Assembly: GCA_023481105.1 (NCBI GenBank)
Contig: JAMCWK010000127.1
Location: forward strand, 1-58,217
Origin: Acidobacteriota bacterium
Lineage (GTDB): Bacteria; Acidobacteriota; Terriglobia; Acidiferrales; UBA7541
Direction: 5' to 3'
DNA: 58,217 nt
Part shown: in pieces, positions 1-8,542 of the stretch
How the letters are laid out: every line of letters starts with the position of its first letter
Position numbering within the stretch: the first letter of the stretch is position 1
Notes under the pieces: generated by a model
Told to the model about the DNA's origin: nothing
Seen by the model: the letters and a program-made list of their open reading frames with translations, nothing else
Database searches by the model: none
Made by a program: the position numbers and the translations under genes

Positions 1-155
1 AGAAACATTTCGTCTTCGTTGTCGTGGTGATGCCAGAGGAATTCGCCCTGGAACTTCACCACCTTGACGAGCGAGTCGTTGACCTGGCCCACGATTTTCG
101 GGCTCCAGTATTCGCTCACCCGCGCCAGTTTTTCCGCCAGGTTAATCTTGTCCAT
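1..155 (-). CDS. Cupin-domain protein, N-terminal part (gene runs off the window)
   Basis: The reading frame starts at ATG 155 and is open to the window edge, giving 51 residues that begin MDKINLAEKLARVSEYWSPK and continue into a WHHHDNEDE segment. The W-H-H-H-x-x-E-D-E pattern is the first metal-binding motif of small cupins (mannose-6-phosphate-isomerase-like cupins). It lies 10 nt after the stop of the phosphohexomutase on the same strand, so it is probably the last seen member of the sugar-phosphate operon. Substrate cannot be told from the sequence; the rest of the barrel is outside the window. Confidence 0.75.
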   Translation of the reverse strand, partial: MDKINLAEKLARVSEYWSPKIVGQVNDSLVKVVKFQGEFLWHHHDNEDEMF

Positions 156-165
156 TGGCAGCTCG

Positions 166-1575
166 CTACAATTTCTGCACCAGTGCACTCACGCCTTCGA
201 GCGCGCGCCGCGTCGTCTCCGGTTTTGTTGTTTCCGCATAGACGCGCAGCATTGGCTCGGTGCCCGACGCGCGCAGCATCACCCAGCCGATTTCGCCGAG
301 ATACACCTTGACGCCGTCCATGTCTTCTTTTCGCACGACCGGCCAGTCGAGCACACGGTCCAATTTGGAGCGGCTGAAATATTCGATGGCCTTTTCTTTT
401 TGCCCGGGCTTCAGCGTGAGATCCACGCGGCCGTAGTGATGCTCGCCGAATTCAGCGTGCAGCATGCGGACGAGTTCGCCGAGATTTTTGCCGTGCCACG
501 CCATCACCTCCGCGAGCAGCAGCGCGCAGACCGTGGCGTCGCGCTCCGGAAGATGGAGTTTCGTGCCGATGCCGCCGCTTTCCTCGCCGCCCAACAGGAT
601 GTCGCGCTCCAGCATCAGCTCGCAAATGTACTTGAAGCCGACAGGCGTCTCGTAAAGTTCCCGTCCGTACTTCGCGGCAATCTTGTCCACCATCTTTGTC
701 GCCGTAAACGTCTTGGCCACGTCGCCGGAAAGTTTTCGCGTGCCCGCCAGGTGCCACAGCAGAATGGAAAAAATCTGGTGCGGCGTGATGAACGTGCCAT
801 CGCGGTCCATCGCGCCGATGCGGTCGCCGTCGCCGTCGGCGCAAAAGCCACCGTCGTAGCCACCCTTCATGACGGCCTGCCGCAGCGCTTCGACGTGCGG
901 CTCGATGGGCTCCGGGTTCACACCGCCGAAAAGCGGGTCGCGCGTGCCGCGGATTTCATCGCACGTCACGCCGTGCTTGGTGAGGATTTCGCGCAGCAGC
1001 CCTTGCGCCGCGCCGTGCATGGGGTCCACGCAAAAACGGAATTTCGCAGCGCGCAGGCGGTCCCAGTCCACTAATTTTTCGAGCGCTTCGAGATATGGCG
1101 CACGCACGTCGAGCGAGTGGATCAAATCTTTGCGCGGGGGAAGCGCGGGAGCGCCGTCGGCGAGCACGCGCGCGAGTTCCGCTTCAATTTGTGCAACGAT
1201 CGCCGGAGAAGCCGAACTGCCGTAGCTGGCCTTGTACTTCACGCCGTTCCATTTGTACGGGTTGTGGCTCGCGGTAATCACCACGCCGCCGGCTGCGCCG
1301 CGCAGCCGCACCAGCAGCGAAATCGCCGGCGTGGGACAGAAGGAATCCGCCAGCCACACCGGCGTGCCGGTGGCGGCAATGATTTCCGCGGCGATGCGCG
1401 CAAAGCGCTCCGAGCCGTAGCGCGTGTCGTAGCCGACGAGCACGCCGTTTTGCGCTTTTTCGCAGCGCACGACGTAGCGCGCAATCGCCTGCGCCACCTT
1501 GCGGACATTTTCGTCCGTGTAGTCCTCGGCGATTACGCCGCGCCAGCCGTCGGTGCCGAACACAATCTGCGACAT
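166..1575 (-). CDS. Phosphoglucomutase/phosphomannomutase family enzyme
   Basis: A 469-residue alpha-D-phosphohexomutase, full length for the family. Visible motifs in order: TASHNPYKWNG with the phosphoserine at Ser103, the metal-binding loop DGDGDR around residue 245, the sugar-recognition loop GEESGG, and the C-terminal phosphate-binding RASGTEP. The family interconverts hexose 6- and 1-phosphates in the cytoplasm. Position directly downstream of mannose-1-P guanylyltransferase and mannose-6-P isomerase suggests the Man-6-P to Man-1-P step of GDP-mannose synthesis, but glucose specificity is equally possible from sequence. No Shine-Dalgarno precedes the ATG; instead a long pyrimidine-rich leader and a TATACT box ending 9 nt before the ATG are seen. 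Confidence 0.9.
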   Translation of the reverse strand: MSQIVFGTDGWRGVIAEDYTDENVRKVAQAIARYVVRCEKAQNGVLVGYDTRYGSERFARIAAEIIAATGTPVWLADSFCPTPAISLLVRLRGAAGGVVITASHNPYKWNGVKYKASYGSSASPAIVAQIEAELARVLADGAPALPPRKDLIHSLDVRAPYLEALEKLVDWDRLRAAKFRFCVDPMHGAAQGLLREILTKHGVTCDEIRGTRDPLFGGVNPEPIEPHVEALRQAVMKGGYDGGFCADGDGDRIGAMDRDGTFITPHQIFSILLWHLAGTRKLSGDVAKTFTATKMVDKIAAKYGRELYETPVGFKYICELMLERDILLGGEESGGIGTKLHLPERDATVCALLLAEVMAWHGKNLGELVRMLHAEFGEHHYGRVDLTLKPGQKEKAIEYFSRSKLDRVLDWPVVRKEDMDGVKVYLGEIGWVMLRASGTEPMLRVYAETTKPETTRRALEGVSALVQKL

Positions 1576-1582
1576 ACGCAGG

Positions 1583-1643
1583 GAAGTATAAAGGAAGGAG
1601 TGGAGGGAGAGGAAGTAAAGGAGGTAGAGGAGGTAGAGGAAAT
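1583..1643. repeat. Polypurine (GA-rich) imperfect tandem repeat
   Basis: About 60 nt of almost pure purine on the plus strand, with tandem GAGGTAGAGGAGGTAGAGGA units. It fills the gap between manC and the phosphohexomutase gene, so the mRNA leader there would be a polypyrimidine tract. A similar GA-rich stretch lies near 31720-31765. It looks like slippage-derived low-complexity DNA; no function can be claimed. Confidence 0.6.
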
Positions 1644-1648
1644 GCGAA

Positions 1649-2761
1649 TTACAAAAGTTGCTTACGCTTGTTTTCCTCGAGCCACTTCACGATTTTGCCG
1701 ACGTCCTGCGCGCGATCGCGCGGGCAGATGAGCAGCGCGTCGGGAGTTTCCACAATAATCAATTCACTTACGCCGACGGTGGCCACAAATTTTTCCGGGC
1801 TCCACACCAGGTTTCCGAAAGCGTCCAGCGCGAGGTGCGCCCCGACGGAGACATTATCTCCGGCGGCTTTCGCTTGCAGTTCATACACTGCGGCCCACGA
1901 GCCGATGTCGCTCCAGCCGACCTCCGCGGGCAGAACTAGCACGCTCTGCGGCTCGCCCGGCTGCGTGGCGCGCTCCATCACCGCGTAGTCCACGGAAATA
2001 TTCTCGAGCTTTGGATAAATCCGTTTCAGCGCGGCCGTGTAGCGCCGCGTGCCGATAGTGTCGGCCAATCGCATCAACGCATCGTGAGTCACCGGCAGAT
2101 GTTTCTTCAGGCGCTCGAGGAATGTCGAGACGCGCCAGAAAAACATGCCGGCATTCCAATAGTAGCGCCCCGACGCGACGTATTCCTTCGCCGTGTCCTG
2201 CGCCGGCTTCTCCGTAAAGCGCCGCACGCGAAACACCGGCGAGCCGAACACGTCCGGTACCGCGTCCGCGCATTCAATGTAACCGTATCCAGTTTCGGGG
2301 CCAGCCGGGGGAATGCCCAGCGCGACGAGGTAGCGTCCCTGGCCGGCCACCTCCAGCGCCGCCGCAACAATCTTGCGATACACATCAGCGTGGGCAATGA
2401 AGTGGTCCGCGGGCAGCACAGCCATCAGCGCGTCACTGGACTGCTGCGCCAGATGCACGGCGGCAAGCCCAATCGCCGCGGCAGTGTTCCGGCCAACCGG
2501 CTCCGCCAGAACGCGCGATGATGCAATTTGCGGAAGTTGCTTGCGCACTGCGGCCGCCTGCTCGGTGTTTGTCACCACCCATACACGCGACGCCGGAAAC
2601 AACGGCCGAAGCCTCTCTACCGTCTGCGCCAGCATCGTTTTCTTGCCGACAATATTCAGCAACTGCTTGGGCGTGCGCGTGCGGCTGCGCGGCCAGAAGC
2701 GCGTGCCGCGTCCTCCGGCGAGGATGATGGCGTGCGCCTGCAGTTTTTCGCTTGTGCTCAT
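1649..2761 (-). CDS. manC: Mannose-1-phosphate guanylyltransferase
   Basis: A 370-residue nucleotidyltransferase that makes GDP-mannose from GTP and mannose 1-phosphate. The N-terminus carries the pyrophosphorylase signature GGRGTRFWP (about residues 16-24) followed by the PKQLL element; FTEKP and WNAGMFFW, both typical of this family, occur near residues 165 and 185. It is the short form without a fused isomerase domain. I chose ATG 2761 because it overlaps the manA stop in an ATGA arrangement; the frame is open further upstream inside manA but that part is not conserved in character. Partner genes manA and a phosphohexomutase flank it. Confidence 0.93.
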   Translation of the reverse strand: MSTSEKLQAHAIILAGGRGTRFWPRSRTRTPKQLLNIVGKKTMLAQTVERLRPLFPASRVWVVTNTEQAAAVRKQLPQIASSRVLAEPVGRNTAAAIGLAAVHLAQQSSDALMAVLPADHFIAHADVYRKIVAAALEVAGQGRYLVALGIPPAGPETGYGYIECADAVPDVFGSPVFRVRRFTEKPAQDTAKEYVASGRYYWNAGMFFWRVSTFLERLKKHLPVTHDALMRLADTIGTRRYTAALKRIYPKLENISVDYAVMERATQPGEPQSVLVLPAEVGWSDIGSWAAVYELQAKAAGDNVSVGAHLALDAFGNLVWSPEKFVATVGVSELIIVETPDALLICPRDRAQDVGKIVKWLEENKRKQLL

Positions 2762-3810
2762 GGAAACACGATCCGCGACCACTGATCTTCGCCTACTCGC
2801 TGCTCCTGCAGCCGCGCGACGAAGTCCCGCAAAATATCCGGTACGTACGTGCGCAACAACGACGTGTTTTTGTCCGGCGAAAGTTGATACGCACCCAGCG
2901 TCGCCGGCAGCAGCCACACTTGCGCCGCGCCGTACTCCAGCCGCTCGTGGCCGCACTCAATCTGGCCGCTGCCCTCGAGGAAAATAAGCAGCTCGAAGCG
3001 TTCGCGCGACGTCACCGCGCCGACGCGCGCGGAAAGATCCCAGCGCTCGGAGGCAAAGTAGCGGCACGCGGCGAAATACGTTTCCGTCAGTGTGCCATGG
3101 TCCGTCGCGCACGGGGCTAGCTTGCCGCCGCTTTGCGCGCCGAAATTCGTGACCGCCAGCGCCTTTTCGATGTGCAGCGGCCGCGCTTTGCCCGCAGCGT
3201 CTTTGCGATTGTAATCGTACACACGATAGGTGATGTCCGAATTCTCTTGAATTTCGCACAGCACCAGTCCCGGGCCGATGGTGTGCATCGTGCCGGCGGG
3301 AACGTACACGGCTTCGCCGGCGTGCAGCGGAATCCGCCGCAGGCAGTTTTCCGCCGTGCCCTCCGCGATGGCGCGGCGAAAACTTTCCGGCGTCGTGCCT
3401 GGCTTCAAGCCCACCAACACCTCTGCGCCTTCGCACGCTTCAATCGCGTACCACATTTCCGTCTTGCCTATGCCGCCCTGTGTCGCTTCATGCTCGCGCG
3501 CGTAGGTGTCGTCAGGGTGCACTTGCACGGAGAGAATCTGTTCCGGAAAAAGAAACTTCACCAACAACGGAAACGCCGTGCCAGTGTTCATCCGCGTACC
3601 GGCCCACTCCGGCGGCATGGCGCGCCACGCGTCGGCCATCGTGCGCCCGGCGTAGGGTCCCGACGCGAAGCGGCACTCATTTCCCGTCAGCCAGACTTCG
3701 CCGATGGGCTCGGGCAGATTCGTCTTATCCGGGAAAAGTGGGGCGAGCGTGCGCGCGCCCCAGATGCGCGGCACGAATTGAGGCTCGATGCGCGCCGGAA
3801 CGGGTTTCAC
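2758..3810 (-). CDS. manA: Mannose-6-phosphate isomerase, class I (type I PMI)
   Basis: A 350-residue cupin-fold zinc isomerase interconverting fructose 6-phosphate and mannose 6-phosphate. Visible features: LLVKFLFPEQILSVQVHPDD (the Q-x-H zinc ligands), GKTEMWY (Glu ligand) and the PAGTMHTIGPG loop (His ligand). The start is taken as GTG 3810, which overlaps the stop of the upstream aminotransferase gene in a GTGA arrangement; the open frame continues upstream but is antisense-like in composition. Together with manC and the phosphohexomutase it forms a route from fructose 6-P to GDP-mannose, the donor for LPS or exopolysaccharide mannosylation. Confidence 0.93.
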   Translation of the reverse strand: MKPVPARIEPQFVPRIWGARTLAPLFPDKTNLPEPIGEVWLTGNECRFASGPYAGRTMADAWRAMPPEWAGTRMNTGTAFPLLVKFLFPEQILSVQVHPDDTYAREHEATQGGIGKTEMWYAIEACEGAEVLVGLKPGTTPESFRRAIAEGTAENCLRRIPLHAGEAVYVPAGTMHTIGPGLVLCEIQENSDITYRVYDYNRKDAAGKARPLHIEKALAVTNFGAQSGGKLAPCATDHGTLTETYFAACRYFASERWDLSARVGAVTSRERFELLIFLEGSGQIECGHERLEYGAAQVWLLPATLGAYQLSPDKNTSLLRTYVPDILRDFVARLQEQRVGEDQWSRIVFP

Positions 3811-4991
3811 GGGGCCGCGCTCGCGGACTGAAAGAATCGCCCGAACCGTTTCAAGCCTTCCTCGATGCGTTCCATGGACGTGGCGTATGACAGGCGCAAG
3901 TAGCCGGCCGCGCCGAAGGCCTCGCCCGGGACCACGGCGATGTGTTCCTTTTCGAGCAATTGCTTGGCTAGCTCGGCGGTGCTCTGAATGCCCGTGCCGA
4001 GCAGCGCGTCGAAGTTCGGAAACACGTAGAACGCGCCTTGCGGTTCCGCGCAAGTAATTCCGCGGATGGCGCGCAGCCCGGCGATGATGCGCTCGCGCCG
4101 CTTAGCGTACTCCGCGAGCATCGCGCCCACCGATTCCATCGGCCCCGTCAACGCCTCCACGGCGGCGTGCTGCGCGATGGAGGTCGCGTTCGACGTGGAC
4201 TGGCTTTGCAGCTTCACCATCGCTTCCACCAGCGGCGCCGGCGCCAGCGCGTAGCCCACGCGCCAGCCGGTCATCGAAAATGTTTTCGAGCACGAGCCGA
4301 TGGTGATGAGGTGCGGCTTGGAGTCCGCAACGCTGGCAATCGAATACGGCCGCGCCTCGCCGTACACGAAATGGGAGTAGCATTCGTCGGAGAGCAGCCA
4401 CACGCCGCGGCGCTTGCAAACTTCGTAGATGCGCAGGAATTCATCCGGCGGCACCACCGCGCCCGAAGGATTGCACGGCGAATTCAGAATGAGGATGCGC
4501 GTGCGCGGCCCGATGGCGCGGTCCACCTGTTCGGCACGCAGACGGAAGCCGTCCTTTGCTTCCGTCTTGATGTATTCCGGCCGGCCACCGGCGTATTTCA
4601 CGATGTCCGGAAAGCTCACCCAGTAGGGCACGGGGATGAGCACTTCGTCGCCCGGATTAATGAGCACGTTGATGGCGTTGAAAATGGCGTGCTTGCCGCC
4701 GACGCTGACAACGCACTCATTTGGCGCGTAGGTGGAGCCGAACTGCGCCGTGTGCCAGTCGCAAATCGCTTTGCGCAACGGCGCGATGCCCGCCGTGGGC
4801 GTGTACTTAGTCAAGTTTTTCTCGAGCGCAGTGATGGCGGCGCGCTTGATATGCTCCGGAGTAGGGAAGTCCGGTTCGCCGGGGCCGAAGTCCACCACGT
4901 CAATGCCGCGCGCTTTGTACCGCTCCGCTTCGGCCATCACAGCGAGAGTGGGCGAAACGGCGATGGCGTTGATGCGCTCGGCAAGTTGCAC
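3807..4991 (-). CDS. Pyridoxal-phosphate aminotransferase, class I (aspartate aminotransferase type)
   Basis: 394 residues, the usual length of subgroup 1-beta aspartate/prephenate aminotransferases. It has the FGPGEPDFPTP substrate-loop near residue 35, NSPCNPSGAV near 170, the SDECYSHFVY segment near 201, and the PLP lysine in GSCSKTFSMTGWR at Lys236. The likely reaction is aspartate + 2-oxoglutarate to oxaloacetate + glutamate in the cytoplasm; prephenate or other substrates cannot be excluded. The start is GTG 4991, with AGGAG nine bases upstream. Its stop overlaps the manA start by four bases, so it is co-transcribed with the mannose genes although no metabolic link is obvious. Confidence 0.88.
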   Translation of the reverse strand: MQLAERINAIAVSPTLAVMAEAERYKARGIDVVDFGPGEPDFPTPEHIKRAAITALEKNLTKYTPTAGIAPLRKAICDWHTAQFGSTYAPNECVVSVGGKHAIFNAINVLINPGDEVLIPVPYWVSFPDIVKYAGGRPEYIKTEAKDGFRLRAEQVDRAIGPRTRILILNSPCNPSGAVVPPDEFLRIYEVCKRRGVWLLSDECYSHFVYGEARPYSIASVADSKPHLITIGSCSKTFSMTGWRVGYALAPAPLVEAMVKLQSQSTSNATSIAQHAAVEALTGPMESVGAMLAEYAKRRERIIAGLRAIRGITCAEPQGAFYVFPNFDALLGTGIQSTAELAKQLLEKEHIAVVPGEAFGAAGYLRLSYATSMERIEEGLKRFGRFFQSASAAP

Positions 4992-5001
4992 GGTGAGGCT
5001 C

Positions 5002-5484
5002 CTAGGTTACTTTGGCGCGGATGCGTTCTTCCACCAGCGGCGGCACAAGATCCTTCAACGGCCCGTGCAGGCGCGCGACCTCGCGCACCAGCCGCGAGCT
5101 CAGGTAGCTGTACTTCACCGACGGCATCATGAACACGGTCTCGATGTTCGGCTCCATCTTGCGGTTCATCATGGCCATCTGCAGCTCGTACTCGTAGTCG
5201 GAAATGGCGCGGATGCCGCGCAGCAGCGCCTGCGCTTTGCGCCGGCGCGCGTATTCCACCAGCAGGCCGTCAAAGACGTCCACCTCGACGTTGGCCCACG
5301 GCCGGGTCACTTCGCGCAACATCTCCACGCGCTCCGGCACACTGAACAGCGGATCTTTTTCCAGGTTTTGCAACACAGCCACCACCAGGCGGTCGAAGAG
5401 CTTCGAGCCGCGCTCGATCAGGTCGAGGTGGCCGTTGGTGACGGGGTCGAACGAGCCCGGATAGATGGCCAGCACTTGCTTCAT
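5002..5484 (-). CDS. coaD: Pantetheine-phosphate adenylyltransferase
   Basis: 160 residues, matching the standard CoaD length. Transfers AMP from ATP to 4'-phosphopantetheine, the penultimate step of CoA synthesis. The N-terminus YPGSFDPVTNGHLDLI contains the nucleotidyltransferase T/H-x-G-H motif (residues 15-18), RGIRAISDYEYE is the family core, and YSYLSSRLVRE is the C-terminal ISS-like ATP-binding element. ATG 5484 is preferred to the in-frame ATG 5511 because GGAGGAG lies 10 nt in front of it. It is 10 nt upstream of the aminotransferase gene. The coaBC gene for earlier CoA steps is also in this window at 55.5 kb. Confidence 0.95.
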   Translation of the reverse strand: MKQVLAIYPGSFDPVTNGHLDLIERGSKLFDRLVVAVLQNLEKDPLFSVPERVEMLREVTRPWANVEVDVFDGLLVEYARRRKAQALLRGIRAISDYEYELQMAMMNRKMEPNIETVFMMPSVKYSYLSSRLVREVARLHGPLKDLVPPLVEERIRAKVT

Positions 5485-5739
5485 CTCGGCTGCGCTCCTC
5501 CGCGCGGCCATTCTAACTCAGAGCGCTTGGCACCCGCCGTGAAAAAATCATTTGCTGGGCTTGCGAGCGCAGCAATTGATTTCCTGACTGCTTACTCGGT
5601 TTTCTGCTTTGAGTTCAGCCCACTTTTGCCGCGACAGATTCTTGCCACGCGGTCGCATATCTGTTTGCCACTTCACGTACCCGGCGCAGCCGCTCGACCC
5701 GCCAATCTGTCGCTTCGCTGTACTGCATTTGACCAATGG

Positions 5740-5752
5740 GACTAAACTAGTC
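5740..5752. promoter_or_regulatory. Second IscR-like palindrome (upstream site)
   Basis: GACTAAACTAGTC is an inverted repeat GACTA-AAC-TAGTC. It shares the GACT...AGTC arms of the site at 5836-5850 and of type 1 Rrf2/IscR operators, but lacks the extended flanking ATA/TAT. It sits about 48 nt upstream of the -35 box. Role is an inference from similarity to the downstream site. Confidence 0.4.
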
Positions 5753-5799
5753 GTGATTTAATATGCTCTAATGATTGGACTTGCTGTGAATTTCTGCTC

Positions 5800-5828
5800 T
5801 TGACACGAACGCGCAGTCGGCGTAATAT
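5800..5828 (+). promoter_or_regulatory. Sigma-70-type promoter of the isc operon
   Basis: TTGACA (5800-5805), a 17-nt spacer and TAATAT (5823-5828): a perfect -35 box, perfect spacing and a 5-of-6 -10 box. Predicted transcription start is near 5835, giving a leader of about 24 nt before the iscR ATG. It is the best canonical promoter in the window. Confidence 0.8.
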
Positions 5829-5835
5829 TCATATG

Positions 5836-5850
5836 CGACTGAATCAGTCG
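5836..5850. promoter_or_regulatory. IscR-type operator overlapping the transcription start
   Basis: CGACTGAATCAGTCG is a perfect palindrome of 7-nt arms around one central A. With its flanks (ATATG before, TATTG after) it resembles the type 1 IscR consensus ATA-n-YYGACT-n-AGTCRR-n-TAT known from Escherichia coli. It covers about +1 to +15 of the predicted transcript, ideal for repression. The encoded Rrf2 protein is the expected ligand, so negative autoregulation is the simplest reading. Confidence 0.72.
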
Positions 5851-5858
5851 TATTGCAT

Positions 5859-6296
5859 ATGCTGAAGCTATCAAAGAAAGCGGACTATGGACTCATCGCC
5901 TTGCGGCACTTGGCCACGCATTACGGCAAGGGTTCCTTTAGCGCGTCGGACATCGCAGAGACTTACTGCATCTCTTCGCCGTTGCTGGCCAAAGTTCTGC
6001 AAAAGCTGGCGCGGCACGGTTTGGTGGCTTCGCGACACGGCTCCAGCGGCGGTTACACGCTGGCAAGAAAACCGTCTGAGATCTCCGCACTGGAAGCTAT
6101 CAGCGCCATCGAAGGGCCACTGTTCATCACGTCCTGCACGACGAACCGCGGCGACTGCGAGCAGACCGCGAAGTGCACGGTGCGCGAGCCGCTGCGCAAG
6201 GTGAACGACAGCATTTTGCAGGTGCTCAGCACCGTAACGATTTCCCAGATTGCGGAAGAGCCGCGCGGCTCTTCCGTCGTCGAATTGCGAGTCTAG
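5859..6296 (+). CDS. iscR: Rrf2-family Fe-S cluster-sensing repressor IscR
   Basis: 145 residues with the Rrf2 winged helix-turn-helix at the N-terminus (KKADYGLIALRHLA, then a recognition helix SSPLLAKVLQKLARHG and wing SSGGYTLAR). Three cysteines, Cys93, Cys100 and Cys106, form the [2Fe-2S] ligand set; the spacing is C-x6-C-x5-C rather than the C-x5-C-x5-C of E. coli IscR. ATG 5859 is chosen; a TTG two codons upstream is in frame. There is no Shine-Dalgarno, but the leader is only about 24 nt. It is the first gene of the isc operon, 9 nt before iscS, and an IscR-like palindrome covers its own transcription start. Confidence 0.92.
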   Translation: MLKLSKKADYGLIALRHLATHYGKGSFSASDIAETYCISSPLLAKVLQKLARHGLVASRHGSSGGYTLARKPSEISALEAISAIEGPLFITSCTTNRGDCEQTAKCTVREPLRKVNDSILQVLSTVTISQIAEEPRGSSVVELRV

Positions 6297-6305
6297 GAGA
6301 AACGC

Positions 6306-7541
6306 ATGGCCGTCAAACTCCCCATCTACATGGACTATCACGCCACCACGCCGGTTGACCCGCGTGTGCTGGAAGCGATGCTTCCGTACTTTGCGCAGAA
6401 CTTCGGCAACGCCGCCAGCCGCAACCATGCCTTTGGCTGGACCGCCGAGGAAGCGGTGGAGAACGCCCGCGCGCAGATTGCCAGCCTGGTTGGCGCGTCG
6501 CCCAAAGAAATTATTTTCACCAGCGGCGCCACCGAGTCCAACAATCTCGCCATCAAGGGCGTCGCGGAGATGTACCGCGAGAAGGGCAACCACATCATCA
6601 CGCAGGTGACCGAGCACAAGGCCGTGCTGGACACCTGCAAGCGCCTGGAGAAGGCCGGCTGCGAAGTCACCTACCTGCCCGTCGAAAAAGACGGCCGCAT
6701 CAGCCTCGACGACCTCCGCCGCGCCATCACTCCGAAGACGATTCTCATCTCCATCATGTACGCCAATAACGAAATCGGCGTGGTGCAGCCCATTGTGGAA
6801 ATTGGCAAAATCGCGAAGGAAAAGGGCATCTTCTTCCACGTGGACGGCGTGCAGGCCGTCGGCAAAATCCCTGTGGACGTGCAGAAGGACAACATTGATC
6901 TGCTCTCCATCTCCGCACACAAACTGTACGGTCCCAAGGGCGTTGGCGCGCTGTACGTCCGCCGGCGCAATCCCCGCGTGCAGCTTGCCGCCATCATTGA
7001 CGGCGGCGGGCACGAGCGCGGCATGCGCTCCGGCACGCTGAACGTTACCGGCATCGTGGGCTTCGGCAAGGCCTGTGAGCTTTGCCAGCAGGAAATGGCC
7101 GCGGAATCCGAACGCTTGCGCCGCCTGCGCGACCGTCTGAAGGACAACTTCTTCGGCAAGCTGGACGAGATTTTCATCAACGGCTCGATGGAGCATCGCC
7201 TGCCGCACAACCTGAACATCAGCTTCGCTTACGTCGAAGGCGAATCGCTGTTGATGGGCATCAATGACGTGGCCGTCTCCAGCGGCTCGGCCTGCACCTC
7301 GGCCACGCTCGAGCCCAGCTACGTGCTGAAGGCTCTGGGCGTCGGCGAAGACCTCGCGCACACTTCGATTCGCTTCGGCCTCGGCCGCTTCACCACGCAG
7401 GAGGAAGTGGATTACGTCGCCGACCGCGTCATCGAGACCGTCGTGCGCCTCCGCGAGCTGTCTCCGCTGTACGAGATGGCCAAGGAAGGCGTGGACATCA
7501 GCAAGATGCAGTGGAGCGCCAGCGCCGCCAGCGAACACTAG
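6306..7541 (+). CDS. iscS: Cysteine desulfurase IscS
   Basis: 411 residues. PLP enzyme that takes sulfur from L-cysteine as a persulfide and passes it to the IscU scaffold. PLP lysine Lys206 lies in [12 protein letters not shown], and the persulfide cysteine Cys330 in [16 protein letters not shown], both at the positions expected for group I (IscS/NifS) enzymes; the extended flexible loop around the cysteine is present, unlike group II Suf[13 protein letters not shown] near residue 75 is the cofactor-binding element. AGGAGAA sits 5 nt before the ATG. Second gene of the operon. Confidence 0.97.
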   Translation: MAVKLPIYMDYHATTPVDPRVLEAMLPYFAQNFGNAASRNHAFGWTAEEAVENARAQIASLVGASPKEIIFTSGATESNNLAIKGVAEMYREKGNHIITQVTEHKAVLDTCKRLEKAGCEVTYLPVEKDGRISLDDLRRAITPKTILISIMYANNEIGVVQPIVEIGKIAKEKGIFFHVDGVQAVGKIPVDVQKDNIDLLSISAHKLYGPKGVGALYVRRRNPRVQLAAIIDGGGHERGMRSGTLNVTGIVGFGKACELCQQEMAAESERLRRLRDRLKDNFFGKLDEIFINGSMEHRLPHNLNISFAYVEGESLLMGINDVAVSSGSACTSATLEPSYVLKALGVGEDLAHTSIRFGLGRFTTQEEVDYVADRVIETVVRLRELSPLYEMAKEGVDISKMQWSASAASEH

Positions 7542-7595
7542 TCGGCGCGGAGAAGAATTTAGTTCGTGATCTGAACGAAGAGGAGCAAACGCATC

Positions 7596-8015
7596 ATGGC
7601 TTATTCAGACAAAGTCGTAGACCACTACAACAATCCGCGGAACGTCGGCTCGCTCGACAAGAACGATCCCAACGTGGGCACCGGCCTGGTCGGCGCCCCC
7701 GAGTGCGGCGACGTCATGAAGCTGCAGATGAAGGTCAATCCGCAGACCCAGGTCATCGAGGAAGCCAAGTTCAAGACCTTTGGCTGCGGCTCGGCCATTG
7801 CCAGCTCCTCGCTCGCCACCGAGTGGGTGAAGGGCAAGACCGTCGAGGAGGCCCTGGCGATTAAGAACACCGAAATCGTCAAGGAACTCAGCCTCCCGCC
7901 GGTGAAGATTCACTGTTCGGTGCTGGCCGAGGACGCCATCAAGGCCGCACTGAACGATTGGAAGAAGAAGCAAGCCAGCGCCGCCGAGCAGCCCGCCGCC
8001 GCTGCGCAGCAGTAA
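7596..8015 (+). CDS. iscU: Fe-S cluster assembly scaffold IscU
   Basis: 139 residues. Scaffold on which IscS-derived sulfur and iron are built into [2Fe-2S] clusters. The three ligand cysteines are Cys37 (ECGD, with Asp39), Cys64 (FGCGSA) and Cys107 (KIHCSVLAEDAI, with His106). The HscA-recognition motif LPPVK is intact at residues 100-104, matching the presence of hscB and hscA in the operon. Unusual is a short Ala/Gln-rich C-terminal tail of about 13 residues beyond the usual end. The 54-nt gap after iscS contains GAGGAG upstream of the ATG. Confidence 0.97.
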   Translation: MAYSDKVVDHYNNPRNVGSLDKNDPNVGTGLVGAPECGDVMKLQMKVNPQTQVIEEAKFKTFGCGSAIASSSLATEWVKGKTVEEALAIKNTEIVKELSLPPVKIHCSVLAEDAIKAALNDWKKKQASAAEQPAAAAQQ

Positions 8016-8076
8016 GCGAACCGCCGCCCGGGAAAGGGGCGGGTTCCGGCCGCCGCAGCCGGTGCCCGCGCAAAGA

Positions 8077-8409
8077 ATGATGATTCACATTACAGAAAAG
8101 GCTGCGGAGCATATCCGCAAGCTTTTGGTGAAGGAAGGCGTGCCCGCGGCGTCCGGCGGGTTGCGCGTTGGCGTGCAGGGAGGCGGCTGCTCCGGCTTGT
8201 CCTACGCCATGCGCCTGGAAACGCAGGTCCGCGACCGCGACAAAGTCTTTGAGGAAAATGGCGCGCGCATTTTCGTGGACCCCAAGAGCTTCCTGTATTT
8301 GAGCAACACCACTCTCGATTACCAGGAAAGCCTGATGCACCAGGGATTCGTATTCCAGAATCCTCAGGCCACGCGCTCCTGCGGCTGCGGCAGCTCCTTC
8401 ACCGCCTAA
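8077..8409 (+). CDS. iscA: A-type Fe-S carrier IscA
   Basis: About 110 residues of the HesB/IscA family, which accepts clusters from IscU and passes them to target proteins. The three conserved cysteines are in GGGCSGLSY and in the C-terminal CGCGSSF, the standard C-x(~65)-C-G-C pattern. Two adjacent in-frame ATGs (8077 and 8080) are the best starts, giving MIHITEKAAEHIRKLL; a GTG at 8062 would add five residues. No clear Shine-Dalgarno is visible. It lies between iscU and hscB in the normal isc order. Confidence 0.93.
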   Translation: MMIHITEKAAEHIRKLLVKEGVPAASGGLRVGVQGGGCSGLSYAMRLETQVRDRDKVFEENGARIFVDPKSFLYLSNTTLDYQESLMHQGFVFQNPQATRSCGCGSSFTA

Positions 8410-8542
8410 CATTGAGCGATTGTATGAATGCGCGATTGTTTGATTGCGAAGCCACAACACTGCCCCAAGATCCTAAATCACTCAATCACCAATCACTCAT
8501 CTTTTCCGCGGGTGGTTTGCCCGCGAATCACAAATTGTGACG

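Larger units (their letters stand above)
5485..5858. other. Intergenic region upstream of the isc operon
   Basis: 374 nt between divergent coaD and iscR. The left two thirds show no convincing gene: a 62-codon minus-strand frame (5548-5736) has no family features and no ribosome site. The right end holds the isc promoter, one IscR-like palindrome on the transcription start, and a second, weaker palindrome about 85 nt upstream. The stretch 5750-5800 is clearly more AT-rich than its surroundings. Confidence 0.6.

Noticed and set aside
5548-5736. Small minus-strand frame (62 codons) between coaD and iscR
   Set aside because: No ribosome site, no recognisable features, and it overlaps the isc regulatory region.
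5871-7538. 555-codon minus-strand open frame opposite iscR/iscS
   Set aside because: Lies antisense to clear genes; its translation is Ala/His/Arg-rich with no motifs. Long antisense frames are expected from the codon bias of high-GC genes.
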